From Planctomycetota bacterium (GTDB lineage Bacteria; Planctomycetota; Planctomycetia; Pirellulales; UBA1268), in NCBI GenBank assembly GCA_003669605.1, contig QWOP01000046.1, positions 1 through 38,626 on the forward strand: DNA of 38,626 bases, in the 5' to 3' direction. Both the position numbers and the translations under genes were made by a program. The notes beneath the pieces were generated by a model. The model ran no database searches. It saw only the letters and a list, made by a program, of their open reading frames with translations, and had not been told where the DNA came from. Positions 8,477-17,068 of this stretch are shown one piece after another (position 1 is the first letter of the stretch; every line of letters begins with the position of its first letter).

Positions 8477-11122
8477 GTGAAACTTCTCATCAACAGACTC
8501 TTCTGGACGATCGCCGGCCTGCTCCTGAAGTTGCGGTATCGCGTGACCGTGGAGGGGGCGGACGGGCTCCGGGCGATCGTGGGGCCGACGCTCGTTCTCC
8601 CCAACCACCCCGGCTACATCGATCCGCCGCTGGTGCTTTCCCACCTCCGGCTGGGGCGATCGCTGCGGCCACTGGTGTTTAGTGGCATCTACCGGCTCCT
8701 CCCGCTGCGGCCGCTGATGGCGATGGTCGATGCCTTCGAGGTGCCTGATCTCTCCGCGCAGAGTCGCGATGCCCAGACGAAAACGCTGGAGATGATCGAG
8801 GCCGTCGTCGATCGCATCCAACGCGGGAATAGCTTTTTAATCTATCCCTCCGGGCGCTTGCAGCGTGGCAATTCCGAGGTGGTCGGCTCGGCGCGTGCCG
8901 TCCATGAATTGCTTGCTCGTTGCCCCGAGCTGAATGTCGTCATGGTGCGGACGGGCGGTGTCTGGGGAAGCAGTTTTAGTTGTGCCGCCACCGGCGCCCC
9001 GCCGAACCTGGTGACGGCGTTCCTCCGTGCTCTCGGCTGGACGCTTGCCGCCCTGATCTTCTTTCTTCCCCGCCGCAAGATCTCGATCCATGCCGAGGTG
9101 CTCCCCAGGGGAACGCTTCCCAAGGCGACGCGCGAGCAGACCAACGCTTTCCTTGAGGGCTGGTACAGCGCTGACGGTCCGCAGCCACCCCTCTTCGTTC
9201 GGTACAGCCATCTCTTCGGCCCTGCTGAGGGGACGTTTGCCGCCGGTGCATCGCGCCCGGCGATTGATCCAGCGACCATCGATCCCAAGACGATCCATCT
9301 GGTCAACGATCTCGTTGCGGGGCACCTCGGCCGCGAAATCGATCCGGGCGATCTCGCTTTCGAGACGACGCTCGAGGCCTTGGGGATGGACAGCCTCGAT
9401 CGGATGGACGCCACACTGAAAATCGAACAGCAGTTCGGTTTTCACACGCCCGCCGTGCCGAGCACGCTCGGTGAATTGTGGGCGCTGGCCGCCGGCAAAC
9501 TCGTTGGCGACGGCAAGGAGGAGCCGATGGCGGTTTCGGCCACTTGGTTTGCGCCACCGCGGTCATCCGATCCGCCGGCGGTGCTCGCCGATACCGTTGC
9601 CGAAGCGTTTGTGCGCCGGGCACTGGTGGCACCGACGCAGGCTGCCGTGGCCGATCGGATCTCGGGAGTCCTCCCCGCCCGGCGACTGCTGGTGGCGGCG
9701 AGTGTCATGTCCCGGAGGTTTGCCGCCTGGCCTGAGAAGCACGTCGGCGTGATGCTGCCGGCGAGCGTCGCTGCCGATATCGTCTTCTTCGCCCTCCACA
9801 TAGCCGGGAAGACTCCGGTGATGATGAACTGGACGACCGGTCCGGCGAATCTCGCCCACGGCGTGAAGGTCACCGGCACCAAGCGAATCGTGACTTCGAA
9901 GAAACTCATTGATCGGCTCGGCATCGAGGTGCCGGGCGCAGCGTACGAATACCTGGAGACGATCCGGCAGGGGATCGGAAAGGGGGAGCAGCTCTCGACG
10001 CTCGCTGCAGCGACCATCAACCCGAACGGCTTTCTTCGCAGCCTCCCCAAGCAGGATCCCCACGAGCCGGCAGTCTTTCTCTTTACCTCCGGCTCGGAGA
10101 GCGCCCCGAAGACCGTCCCCCTCACGCACACCAACCTGATCACCAACATCACCGACGCCCTCGAGGTCATCGATGCGACGGCAGGGGACTCGCTCTTGGG
10201 ATTCCTGCCGCCGTTTCACAGCTTCGGTCTCACCGGCAACGTCCTCCTCCCGCACCTCACCGGCATCCGCACGGTCCGCTATGCCGATCCGACCGACGCC
10301 CGCGGTCTGGTGCAAACGATCCGCGCCTACAAGCCGACGATGCTCTTCACGACGCCGACGTTCCTCTCCTACATCCTCGCCGTCAGCAAGGGGGATGATC
10401 TCGCCAGCCTGCGGCGGATCATGGCCGGTGCCGAGAAGTGCCCAGATGCCGTGTTTGAACGGACGCAGGCCCTCGCCCCCGATGCAGTGCTCCTCGAGGG
10501 ATACGGGATCACGGAGTGTTCCCCGGTATTGGCGGCCAACCGGGTCAATGACTGGCGTCGCGGGTCTGTCGGCCGGCCTGTGAAGAGCGTTGATATCCGC
10601 ATCGTCGACGTCGATTCGGGAGAGCCGGTGGCTAGGGGAGAGGCCGGGATCCTGCTGGCGGCGGGCCCCTCGATCTTCTCTGGATATCTCAATCACGACG
10701 GTCCATCGCCGTTTGTGGAGATGGAGGGGCGGCAGTGGTATCGCACCGGCGACCTCGTCGTCGCTGATGCCGACAACTTCCTGGCCTTCAAGGGACGCTT
10801 GAAGCGGTTTTTGAAGGCCGGTGGCGAGATGATCTCCCTGCCGGCGCTCGAGGAACCGTTTTCGAAGCGGTATCCCGCCGACGACAAGGGGCCGCAGGTG
10901 GCGGTGGAGGGGATCGAGACTGCCGCAGGTCGGCACATCGCTCTTTTCACCACGATCCCCTTGACACTCCGCGAAGCCAGCCAGATCCTCCTCGAGGATG
11001 GCTTGCGTGGCGTGATGCGTCTTGACGAAGTCCGGCAGATTCCGGCGATCCCCGTTCTCGGCACGGGAAAGACGGATTACAAGGAACTGCGCAGGCTTGT
11101 TGTGGAGAGATCCGGCGAGTGA
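8477..11122 (+). CDS. PlsC acyltransferase - acyl carrier protein - AMP-dependent acyl ligase fusion
   Basis: An 881-residue three-part protein. Residues 1-230 form a 1-acylglycerol-3-phosphate acyltransferase (PlsC) domain with NHPGYID at 43-49 (the NHx4D catalytic motif) and YPSGRLQRG as the second block. Residues about 260-345 form an ACP-like domain with the phosphopantetheine serine (Ser306) in LGMDSLDRMD. Residues about 380-875 form an AMP-binding ligase with the P-loop at 536-553 (FTSGSESAPKTVPLTHTN), then EGYGITECSPV, YRTGDLV and a late lysine in LGTGKTDYKEL. E. coli Aas has the PlsC and ligase parts without the internal ACP, so this looks like an Aas-type acyl recycling or lipid assembly enzyme with its own carrier. 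Start is the GTG at 8477, where the normal PlsC beginning VKLLINRLFW appears. The stop overlaps the start of the sulfotransferase gene. Confidence 0.87.
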   Translation: MKLLINRLFWTIAGLLLKLRYRVTVEGADGLRAIVGPTLVLPNHPGYIDPPLVLSHLRLGRSLRPLVFSGIYRLLPLRPLMAMVDAFEVPDLSAQSRDAQTKTLEMIEAVVDRIQRGNSFLIYPSGRLQRGNSEVVGSARAVHELLARCPELNVVMVRTGGVWGSSFSCAATGAPPNLVTAFLRALGWTLAALIFFLPRRKISIHAEVLPRGTLPKATREQTNAFLEGWYSADGPQPPLFVRYSHLFGPAEGTFAAGASRPAIDPATIDPKTIHLVNDLVAGHLGREIDPGDLAFETTLEALGMDSLDRMDATLKIEQQFGFHTPAVPSTLGELWALAAGKLVGDGKEEPMAVSATWFAPPRSSDPPAVLADTVAEAFVRRALVAPTQAAVADRISGVLPARRLLVAASVMSRRFAAWPEKHVGVMLPASVAADIVFFALHIAGKTPVMMNWTTGPANLAHGVKVTGTKRIVTSKKLIDRLGIEVPGAAYEYLETIRQGIGKGEQLSTLAAATINPNGFLRSLPKQDPHEPAVFLFTSGSESAPKTVPLTHTNLITNITDALEVIDATAGDSLLGFLPPFHSFGLTGNVLLPHLTGIRTVRYADPTDARGLVQTIRAYKPTMLFTTPTFLSYILAVSKGDDLASLRRIMAGAEKCPDAVFERTQALAPDAVLLEGYGITECSPVLAANRVNDWRRGSVGRPVKSVDIRIVDVDSGEPVARGEAGILLAAGPSIFSGYLNHDGPSPFVEMEGRQWYRTGDLVVADADNFLAFKGRLKRFLKAGGEMISLPALEEPFSKRYPADDKGPQVAVEGIETAAGRHIALFTTIPLTLREASQILLEDGLRGVMRLDEVRQIPAIPVLGTGKTDYKELRRLVVERSGE

Positions 11123-11916
11123 ACGGCTACCGATATTTTCCCAAGGCCCGGCTGGCGATCGTCCGCGTTCCCAAGGCGGGCTGCACGTCGCTCACCCGCT
11201 GGGCCGACGCCATCGAAACGGCCATCGCCTCCGCGCAGCCCACACGCCGCAACGGGATCCCCCTGCAGCGGATCGCCGACGCCCCCGAGGGCACCCTCCG
11301 CATCGCCACGTTGCGGCATCCGGTCGACCGTGTCGTCTCCGCCTACGCCAACAAGATCCTCAAGGCCCCATCGGGGGAGTGGATTTTTCGCTACCTCGAT
11401 GCGCCGTGGTTTCCCAGGCTCGAGTCGCTGAAGGAGATCCGCACCGCCTTCCGGCTGTTCGTGGAGAGGCTCGTCCACGACCCCAACTTTCGCTGCAGCG
11501 AAAACCCCCACTGGCGACCGCAGTGCCTGCAGGTGGCTGACCTAGGGAGTTTCGACATCGTCCTGCCCACCGGCCGGCTCTGGGAACTGCCGGCGCTGAT
11601 CGCGGCGCAGCGCCCCGATCTGGCCTGGGTGGCCGATCACCCCATGCTGCGGGAGAGAACTGCCGACACACCGCTTGCCGATTTTCTTCTCGAGTCCGAT
11701 CTCGTCGCGTCTATCGAGGGGGTCTATGCCGACGACATGGCCCTCCTCAGGTGCCACCGGATCGCTGCGGAGTTTCGCCGGCCCGTTGGGGCCCAGCCTC
11801 CGGCCGACTTCGATGTCGAGGCAGAACTCGGGCGGCTGCGGAGCGAGCGACGCGCGGAGTACCACAGCATCATCGACCGCTATTTGGACGGCATCCATGG
11901 CCCGGCCGACGCCTGA
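11119..11916 (+). CDS. Sulfotransferase family protein
   Basis: A 265-residue PAPS-dependent sulfotransferase-like enzyme. The 5'-phosphosulfate-binding loop is VPKAGCTSL at residues 17-25, and the 3'-phosphate-binding motif is RHPVDRVVSAYANK at 66-79, both in the right order and spacing for the Sulfotransfer_2 type. The remainder is less conserved, as usual for the acceptor-binding part. The GTG start overlaps the TGA stop of the acyltransferase-ligase gene (GTGA), so translation is coupled. That makes a lipid or lipid-linked acceptor an attractive inference, but the sequence does not show the acceptor. No membrane segment is seen. Confidence 0.8.
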   Translation: MNGYRYFPKARLAIVRVPKAGCTSLTRWADAIETAIASAQPTRRNGIPLQRIADAPEGTLRIATLRHPVDRVVSAYANKILKAPSGEWIFRYLDAPWFPRLESLKEIRTAFRLFVERLVHDPNFRCSENPHWRPQCLQVADLGSFDIVLPTGRLWELPALIAAQRPDLAWVADHPMLRERTADTPLADFLLESDLVASIEGVYADDMALLRCHRIAAEFRRPVGAQPPADFDVEAELGRLRSERRAEYHSIIDRYLDGIHGPADA

Positions 11917-11932
11917 CGGAGAGCCGCACCCG

Positions 11933-11952
11933 CGTCCTGTCACGTCCTGTCA
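11933..11952. repeat. Tandem 10-bp repeat between convergent genes
   Basis: CGTCCTGTCA occurs twice back to back, and the second copy contains the stop codon of the leftward oxidoreductase. It sits in the 33-bp gap between two convergent genes. No hairpin terminator was seen there. Confidence 0.6.
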
Positions 11953-13380
11953 GGTGATCCGGTCAAACTCCCAGCCCTGGCGGTATTCCCGAGTGAGGAA
12001 TTTCTCCGCTTCGGGGGCGTTGGGGATCTTCATCGCCGCCGCGTCCCACTCCAGCTTTTTACCCGAACGGTAGGCGACGTTGCCGAGGTGGTTGGCCTCG
12101 GTGAGCGGGCCTGAATACCCAAATGGGCAGGTGGTCGGCGTGCCAGTCTTGCAAGCCTGGACCCATTCGGCATGGTGGCCGATTGAAGGGGGGATCGATT
12201 CCGCTGGTCGCTTGAAGTCGCGGACATCGGGCCCGAAGAGGAGGAGGTGTTTGCCGTAGTCGGCAAGCAAACTCCCCTCGGTGCCCACGAACAGGCAGCC
12301 AGAATCCCAGCGGGGAATGGTGGCTTCCTCCCAGGCTTGGGGCTTGTCCTTCCCCTGATACCAGGTGAGGGACAGCGGCGCACGCGCGCCGCGGGAGCCG
12401 TACTCGTACCTGACATGCATCGAGGCGGGGGCGAGTTCGAGGTGGGGCGGGGGACCGAAGGCCTCGATCGTTTTGGGGGCATCAAGGTCGAGGGCCCAAA
12501 ACGGCAGGTCGATCCAGTGGCTTCCCAGATCCGACATCGTGCCACTGCCAAAGTCCCACCAGCGATACCACTTCGGTCCCGGCCAGTAGACCTCGTGGAA
12601 GGGACGGGCCGGTGCCGGTCCCAACCACAGATCCCAGGCGAGCCCTTCGGGAATGGGAGTTGAGCCCACGGGGCGATCCTGCACGGCGACGATGTCGCCA
12701 TATTTCTGCGCATCCTCCGGCGACTGCAGCCCCCAAGCCCGGCCCACCCAGCAGTGGACTTCGTTCACTGTCCCGATCGCCCCACCCTTCACCAGTTCGA
12801 CGACGCGGCGGTAGTTGGCCTCGGCATGAATCTGCGTCCCCATCTGCGTTGCCACGCCCGCCCGCTGGGCGGCTTCGGTGATCACGCGGGCCTCGCGGAC
12901 GTTGTGCGTCAGCGGCTTTTCGCAATAGACATGCTTTTTGTTGAGCAGCGCCGGCAGCGTCGCGAAGGCGTGGGTGTGTTCGGTGGTGCTGACGACGACG
13001 GCGTCATATGCGGAGGGCTTGAGGTCGTCGTAGAGTTCGCGGAAGTCGATCCACCCCTTGGCACCTGGGGCCTTCTGGCCGGCAGCCCGGAGCGTCTTCT
13101 CGTTGACGTCGCACACCGCGACGATCTGCTCTCCCATCACACTGTCGAGGTTGCCGCCTCCCCGACCGCCGCAGCCGATCACCGCCACCCGCAACTTGTC
13201 GGCCCGGTTTTCGGCCCGGATGATCGTCGGGGTGACAAAGAGCGCCGCCCCCGCGGCCAGTGAACTGCCCAGGAATCCGCGCCGCGACCCCGCGGCATCG
13301 AGGGCCGGTGGTGACGTGGCTGCCGACACCAATGACGGGCTCGCAGCGCGAGGGGAGGATTCGATGCGGCGCGTGCGCAT
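11950..13380 (-). CDS. Gfo/Idh/MocA family oxidoreductase, Tat-secreted
   Basis: A 476-residue NAD(P)-dependent sugar or cyclitol oxidoreductase. A twin-arginine leader occupies about residues 31-57 ([18 protein letters not shown]), so the cofactor-loaded protein is probably exported folded. The Rossmann motif is at 67-77 ([11 protein letters not shown]), followed by [10 protein letters not shown] and the family lysine in [13 protein letters not shown]. The C-terminal domain holds [20 protein letters not shown], typical of planctomycete and Bacteroidetes Tat-type members. The ATG at 13380 was chosen because it places the Tat signal near the N-terminus and has GGAG about 8 bases upstream. The frame stays open far upstream, but that part looks like an artefact of high GC. 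The substrate is unknown. Confidence 0.9.
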   Translation of the reverse strand: MRTRRIESSPRAASPSLVSAATSPPALDAAGSRRGFLGSSLAAGAALFVTPTIIRAENRADKLRVAVIGCGGRGGGNLDSVMGEQIVAVCDVNEKTLRAAGQKAPGAKGWIDFRELYDDLKPSAYDAVVVSTTEHTHAFATLPALLNKKHVYCEKPLTHNVREARVITEAAQRAGVATQMGTQIHAEANYRRVVELVKGGAIGTVNEVHCWVGRAWGLQSPEDAQKYGDIVAVQDRPVGSTPIPEGLAWDLWLGPAPARPFHEVYWPGPKWYRWWDFGSGTMSDLGSHWIDLPFWALDLDAPKTIEAFGPPPHLELAPASMHVRYEYGSRGARAPLSLTWYQGKDKPQAWEEATIPRWDSGCLFVGTEGSLLADYGKHLLLFGPDVRDFKRPAESIPPSIGHHAEWVQACKTGTPTTCPFGYSGPLTEANHLGNVAYRSGKKLEWDAAAMKIPNAPEAEKFLTREYRQGWEFDRIT

Positions 13381-13515
13381 AGGGGGGCTCCGGGAGAGGG
13401 CTGGGATTGTGGGGAGGATAGCCCCTCGGTCGGCTGGCTGTCCAGAAACTGAGGTCCCAGTCGTCGCAGGCTCCTCGCCTTGCGGCAAGCCAGCGGCGGT
13501 CTGCATACTCAAGTT

Positions 13516-13537
13516 TCCGGGGGCTTGGCCCCCCGGA
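13516..13537. repeat. GC-rich hairpin between divergent genes
   Basis: TCCGGGGG and CCCCCGGA form an 8-bp stem with a short loop around CTTGGC. It lies in the 232-bp gap between the leftward Gfo/Idh gene and the rightward SHD1 gene and has no T-tract, so a classical terminator is unlikely. It could be a dispersed repeat or an mRNA leader structure. Confidence 0.5.
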
Positions 13538-13612
13538 CGCGAAAATTGTGCGGCAACCTGGTGCCCGTTGGCTTCCGGGGGGATGCCGCCGGATCCACAC
13601 GGGAAACGCAGC

Positions 13613-15670
13613 ATGCCTTCGCCACCATGGCCCCCCTCGGGAACGCGACCGCGGGCAGCCGGTATGCTGTTGCTGGCTGGCTGGCTGGCTGCTTCCCTGG
13701 CGATCTTGTTGCCAACAGGGGCGAGGGCCGTGCGGGCAGCAGACGAGACCGCGGCCGACAAGCCACCGGCGAAGAGAGCCACTGCGCTTTTGCCGGAGCG
13801 GGAGTGGAGCGACGCTACCGGAATGTTTCGCATCCGTGGAACGCTCTTGGCGATCGACGGCGACTCGGTGTTGCTCCGCCAACCGGACGGCAGCGAGATG
13901 ACGATCGAAATCGGACAGTTGAGCCGGGCCGACCAACATGTCGCCCTGCGGACCAAGCGGAGGCTTGCGCGGGCTGAAACGCCCCTCAAGCTGACAGCAT
14001 TCGATGCCACCGCCCGGGCGGTCAACCGCGAGGCCTTTCCGCCGCTGGCTGCGGAGGGCCTCGCCGCAGATCCGCCCCCTGGTTCGTTCGCCTTGATGCC
14101 GGGGCGGGTGGAGATTCCCCGCGCCGATCAGTTTGACCGCGTCGGACGGCTGATCCCGGTGGGAGGTCCGGCAGGCGTGGTGCTCGTCGCAGTCGAGAAC
14201 GTCACTCCCGGCAGGCCGCTCCCCACACGGTTGGTGTGGGCGTCGCTGAAGTCGGGGAAGGTCCTGCGGCAGCATCTCCTTGGCGCTGCTGAAATCGTGC
14301 TCGACTACCACGCCGATCTGGAGCGGCTGTTGACGCTCTCGCGGGAGAAATCGACCGCCGAGGGGGCCGCCCGACAGACACTGACGCTGTGGGACGTGGC
14401 TCCCGGCCTCGAGGCGGCGAAACCATGGCTGTCGTGGACGGCGCCTTGTGGGGATGGGGAGTCGTTGGCCCGCACGCCCTGGGGGCGGGTTGTCGATGAC
14501 CGGATGGTGCTTCACCAGAGCAGTCTCCATGAATACACCGGCTGGGACATCGATGCCTCCCGGGCGGCATACCGGATCAAGGTGGCGCCGGGTCGCGTTC
14601 CTGTGCCGATCGTCAGCGGCGGCAGACGCTGGCTGGCGGTCCCGGACATCGACGGCGTGCAGGTCTGCGACACCGCCGACGGTCGGATCGTCGCCTCCTT
14701 CCCGGTCGGCAACGTCTGTGGCGTGGGATTCGCACCCGACGGCCGGAGGCTCGCGGTCGTCCAGAATGGCAACGTCCAGATCCGCGACCTGGGTGAGCTC
14801 CAGAGTGAGCTGCAGGCGCCGATCCCGCTTTTCCCAGCGCATGGTGCCGCGGCCCACCGCACGGCCGTCGCCTGGGCCGGTCCCGACCATCTCCTCGTGC
14901 AGTCGGCCCGCGGACTGGCGGCGGTGCTCTATTCCATAGCCCAGGGACTGCCCCTGTGGCGCTACCAATGGCAACCGGTGCAGTCAGGCGAGAATCTTGA
15001 CGACATGGCACTGCGGATCGTGGCCGGACATCTGCTCTACGCGGCGCCGGGAGCGAAGCCGGACGTCGACGCGGAGGAGAGCAGTGGCAAGCAAGGGGGG
15101 AAACTGGCTGTGGTGGTGGCTGTGGCGCTGCCCGAACCGGCAGTGCGGAAAGCGGAGGCGACGCTTGCCGCCAGCCTCCCGGCCCTGATCACGCCCGGAA
15201 CGGCCGTGTCGACCAAGGTCCCTCTTGGGGGAGACCACGACCGGATTGTGGCTGCCCTGGCCACAATCTTTGCCCGCACTGGCTGGGTCTACGACGCCGC
15301 CTCGCCGGCGGTCTTGGAGGCGGGAGCCGTTGGTGAGGGGATCGTGCGCTACAAGGATGCCGCAGGGCGGGAGCGGCAGCTCAAGCAGGTGACACCAACG
15401 ACGTTGTCGGTCCGTTTGGTCGTGCATGGGATCACGCTGCTGGGAACGCAGTTCTCCACCGACATCCCGGAGAACCTCCGCCTCGCTGCCGGGCAGACCG
15501 AGCAGGAAATGGCAGCCGCCATGCCGCCGCCGGACGTGGGGACTCTCGAACGCTTGCTTCTCCCCGCCACCGTTCTCGACACCCACGCCGCCGACGGCCT
15601 GGGGGTGAGCGAATGCACTGCGGATGGCTTGGTGACGAGGCCGGCGCCGTCGATCAACGGGGCGCAGTAA
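13613..15670 (+). CDS. SHD1-domain secreted protein with propeller-like repeats
   Basis: About 685 residues. A signal peptide ([22 protein letters not shown]) lies at residues 18-38. An SLA1-homology-1 (SHD1) domain follows at about 63-115 ([19 protein letters not shown] ... [11 protein letters not shown]); such domains are frequent in planctomycete secreted proteins. From about residue 170 there are beta-strand repeats resembling a WD40/quinoprotein-type propeller ([39 protein letters not shown]). The C-terminal ~150 residues are not recognised. The start is uncertain: the ATG at 13613 has GGGAAA about 8 bases upstream, and ATG 13583 is the alternative. The frame is open from 13058, but that upstream part is antisense to the oxidoreductase gene and was not used. 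Function unknown; probably periplasmic. Confidence 0.72.
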   Translation: MPSPPWPPSGTRPRAAGMLLLAGWLAASLAILLPTGARAVRAADETAADKPPAKRATALLPEREWSDATGMFRIRGTLLAIDGDSVLLRQPDGSEMTIEIGQLSRADQHVALRTKRRLARAETPLKLTAFDATARAVNREAFPPLAAEGLAADPPPGSFALMPGRVEIPRADQFDRVGRLIPVGGPAGVVLVAVENVTPGRPLPTRLVWASLKSGKVLRQHLLGAAEIVLDYHADLERLLTLSREKSTAEGAARQTLTLWDVAPGLEAAKPWLSWTAPCGDGESLARTPWGRVVDDRMVLHQSSLHEYTGWDIDASRAAYRIKVAPGRVPVPIVSGGRRWLAVPDIDGVQVCDTADGRIVASFPVGNVCGVGFAPDGRRLAVVQNGNVQIRDLGELQSELQAPIPLFPAHGAAAHRTAVAWAGPDHLLVQSARGLAAVLYSIAQGLPLWRYQWQPVQSGENLDDMALRIVAGHLLYAAPGAKPDVDAEESSGKQGGKLAVVVAVALPEPAVRKAEATLAASLPALITPGTAVSTKVPLGGDHDRIVAALATIFARTGWVYDAASPAVLEAGAVGEGIVRYKDAAGRERQLKQVTPTTLSVRLVVHGITLLGTQFSTDIPENLRLAAGQTEQEMAAAMPPPDVGTLERLLLPATVLDTHAADGLGVSECTADGLVTRPAPSINGAQ

Positions 15671-16108
15671 ACCGTCTCCGCTCAGCCAGCGGGGGTTGGC
15701 GGGGGTCGTTTCCAAGCCTGGCCGTTCCCCATTCTGCCCGGTTGGTGTGCCGCAGAACCCCGTTGGGCACTTTTTAAACAGCCTAGGCTGTTTTGTCTCT
15801 AGACAGAATCGTGCCGATGCCAAGAATGCCCGCGCAGAGGACGCTCTGTGGGGAAAACGCTTGGAATAGTAGGCAGATTTGCTGTTGGTCGGGAGGAGTG
15901 CTGGGATTCACAATACCCAGGCCTACAATCGATTTGTGGCGCGGCGACAGCGGGTGAAAGCCGAAGAGTGATACGCGCGGGAGTTTTTGGAAGACGGGTA
16001 CTTGATATGGCAAGGGGTGCTTTGCGGCCCCTGCTCTCTGACAACGAGAGTCGCATGTTTTTCTGGAGAAGTTCATTGTCAGTCCACGATACCTCGACCG
16101 CCTCCGGC
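15671..16108. other. Intergenic stretch without a supported gene
   Basis: These 438 bases are less GC-rich than the flanks. They hold an 18-bp perfect palindrome at 15776-15793 and an imperfect inverted repeat near 15901-15920 (CTGGGATT/AATACCCAG). Several short open frames exist on both strands, but none has a plausible protein character. The promoter of the EF-hand gene should lie in the right half. Confidence 0.5.
15776..15793. terminator. Perfect 18-bp palindrome flanked by T-tracts
   Basis: AAACAGCCTAGGCTGTTT is a perfect palindrome, with TTTTT just before it and TTTTG at its right end. It can fold as a 7-bp stem with a CTAG loop followed by T-rich sequence, about 105 bases after the SHD1 gene, so a rho-independent terminator is the likely role. 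A dimeric-repressor operator is the alternative. Confidence 0.5.
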
Positions 16109-16909
16109 ATGATCCGGTTCAGAAGCCCAGTTGGGGCGCGGTACGCGGCCGCTGCGAGATGCTGCGTGCTGGCCACCGGAATCCTTGCCGCGGGAGGGAT
16201 GGCCTGTTGTGGGGGTGCATGGGGTCAGGACAGCAAAGAGGTGCAGGCGGCGCCCCCGCTTCCCTCACGGAGCCATGGATTGACACGCGGCGATGCGTTG
16301 ATCCGCCGCTTCGATCTCAATTCCGACGGCAAAATCGACAGCTCCGAGGCTGAGTTGGCCCGCTCGAAGATGCGGCGTGAGAGCAGCGATCGGCAGCGGA
16401 CAACGGCTCTGGATCCCCTGACTGGCCTTCCCAGGGAAGCCGGTACATCGCTTGGTGCTTCCGCGGCCAAAGAAGGATCTTCCGATGAGTCTGCGAGGGA
16501 GTCTGCGAGTGCGGCGGCCGATGACGCTACCGATGGCAAAACGCTTCTCGACACCCACTTCCCCGCACCGAAAGAGGACGGCGACAAACAGGAACCGGCG
16601 CCTCGCAGCAAGTCAGGCCGCACGCCGGGCAAGAGTTCGGCGGCAGTCGATGCCGGCAGCGAACGGTCTGCCAAGAGCCGGAGCGATTCTGGAAAAGTGG
16701 TCGTAAAACCACTCAACGCCGGGCGGTCTTCGTCCTCACTCCAGTCGGAGAGTCGCGGGAAGACGCCGATTCGCAGCACCCCCTCGGCCTTGCCGCAGAC
16801 GGGGCGTTCCTCGGCTCCAAAGGGGGGAGCCGCCGGCGATGCGCCAAGTGTTCAACGCCGACGGTCGCTGTTTCCTGATTCATCCAGCCGTGATTCCGGC
16901 TTGCGGTAG
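16109..16909 (+). CDS. Secreted EF-hand protein with long disordered tail
   Basis: A 266-residue protein. The N-terminal hydrophobic segment (AAAARCCVLATGILAAGGMA) followed by GGAWGQDS is a probable signal peptide. One canonical EF-hand calcium loop is at residues 69-80 (DLNSDGKIDSSE), with Asp/Asn/Asp/Gly/Ile/Glu at the expected positions. The remaining ~185 residues are rich in Ser, Ala, Arg, Lys, Gly and Pro and look intrinsically disordered with a basic C-terminal half. Single EF-hand loops in secreted proteins are common in planctomycetes. The start is chosen to place the signal peptide; ATG 16055 (with GAGAG upstream) is an alternative. A strong terminator follows 33 bp downstream. Function unknown. 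Confidence 0.68.
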   Translation: MIRFRSPVGARYAAAARCCVLATGILAAGGMACCGGAWGQDSKEVQAAPPLPSRSHGLTRGDALIRRFDLNSDGKIDSSEAELARSKMRRESSDRQRTTALDPLTGLPREAGTSLGASAAKEGSSDESARESASAAADDATDGKTLLDTHFPAPKEDGDKQEPAPRSKSGRTPGKSSAAVDAGSERSAKSRSDSGKVVVKPLNAGRSSSSLQSESRGKTPIRSTPSALPQTGRSSAPKGGAAGDAPSVQRRRSLFPDSSSRDSGLR

Positions 16910-16942
16910 TCTCTCCAGAGCCTGCTTTCCTGCGGCGGTGGG

Positions 16943-16969
16943 ACGGAGCAGGCGGCCTGCTCCGTTTTT
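16943..16969 (+). terminator. Rho-independent terminator
   Basis: A perfect 10-bp stem (ACGGAGCAGG / CCTGCTCCGT) with a CGG loop is followed directly by TTTT. It lies 33 bp after the EF-hand gene and 100 bp before the hydrolase-ThuA gene, separating these transcription units. Confidence 0.88.
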
Positions 16970-17068
16970 CCAACCCGGCATCCCGGTTGAGCCGACTTCC
17001 CCGAGAGGGTCTGCGTGGCCGCGGGAGTGGCCCATCAGTTGATACGGAGCCTCCCTGGAGTCCAAGAA

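Noticed and set aside
7345..8682. 445-codon open frame on the plus strand
   Set aside because: Antisense to the ABC ATPase with intact Walker and signature motifs.
9563..10936. 457-codon open frame on the minus strand
   Set aside because: Antisense to the AMP-ligase domain; His/Arg/Gly-rich and without family motifs.
13004..14974. 656-codon open frame on the minus strand
   Set aside because: It spans parts of the Gfo/Idh gene (wrong frame) and the SHD1 gene (antisense); no domain is recognisable.
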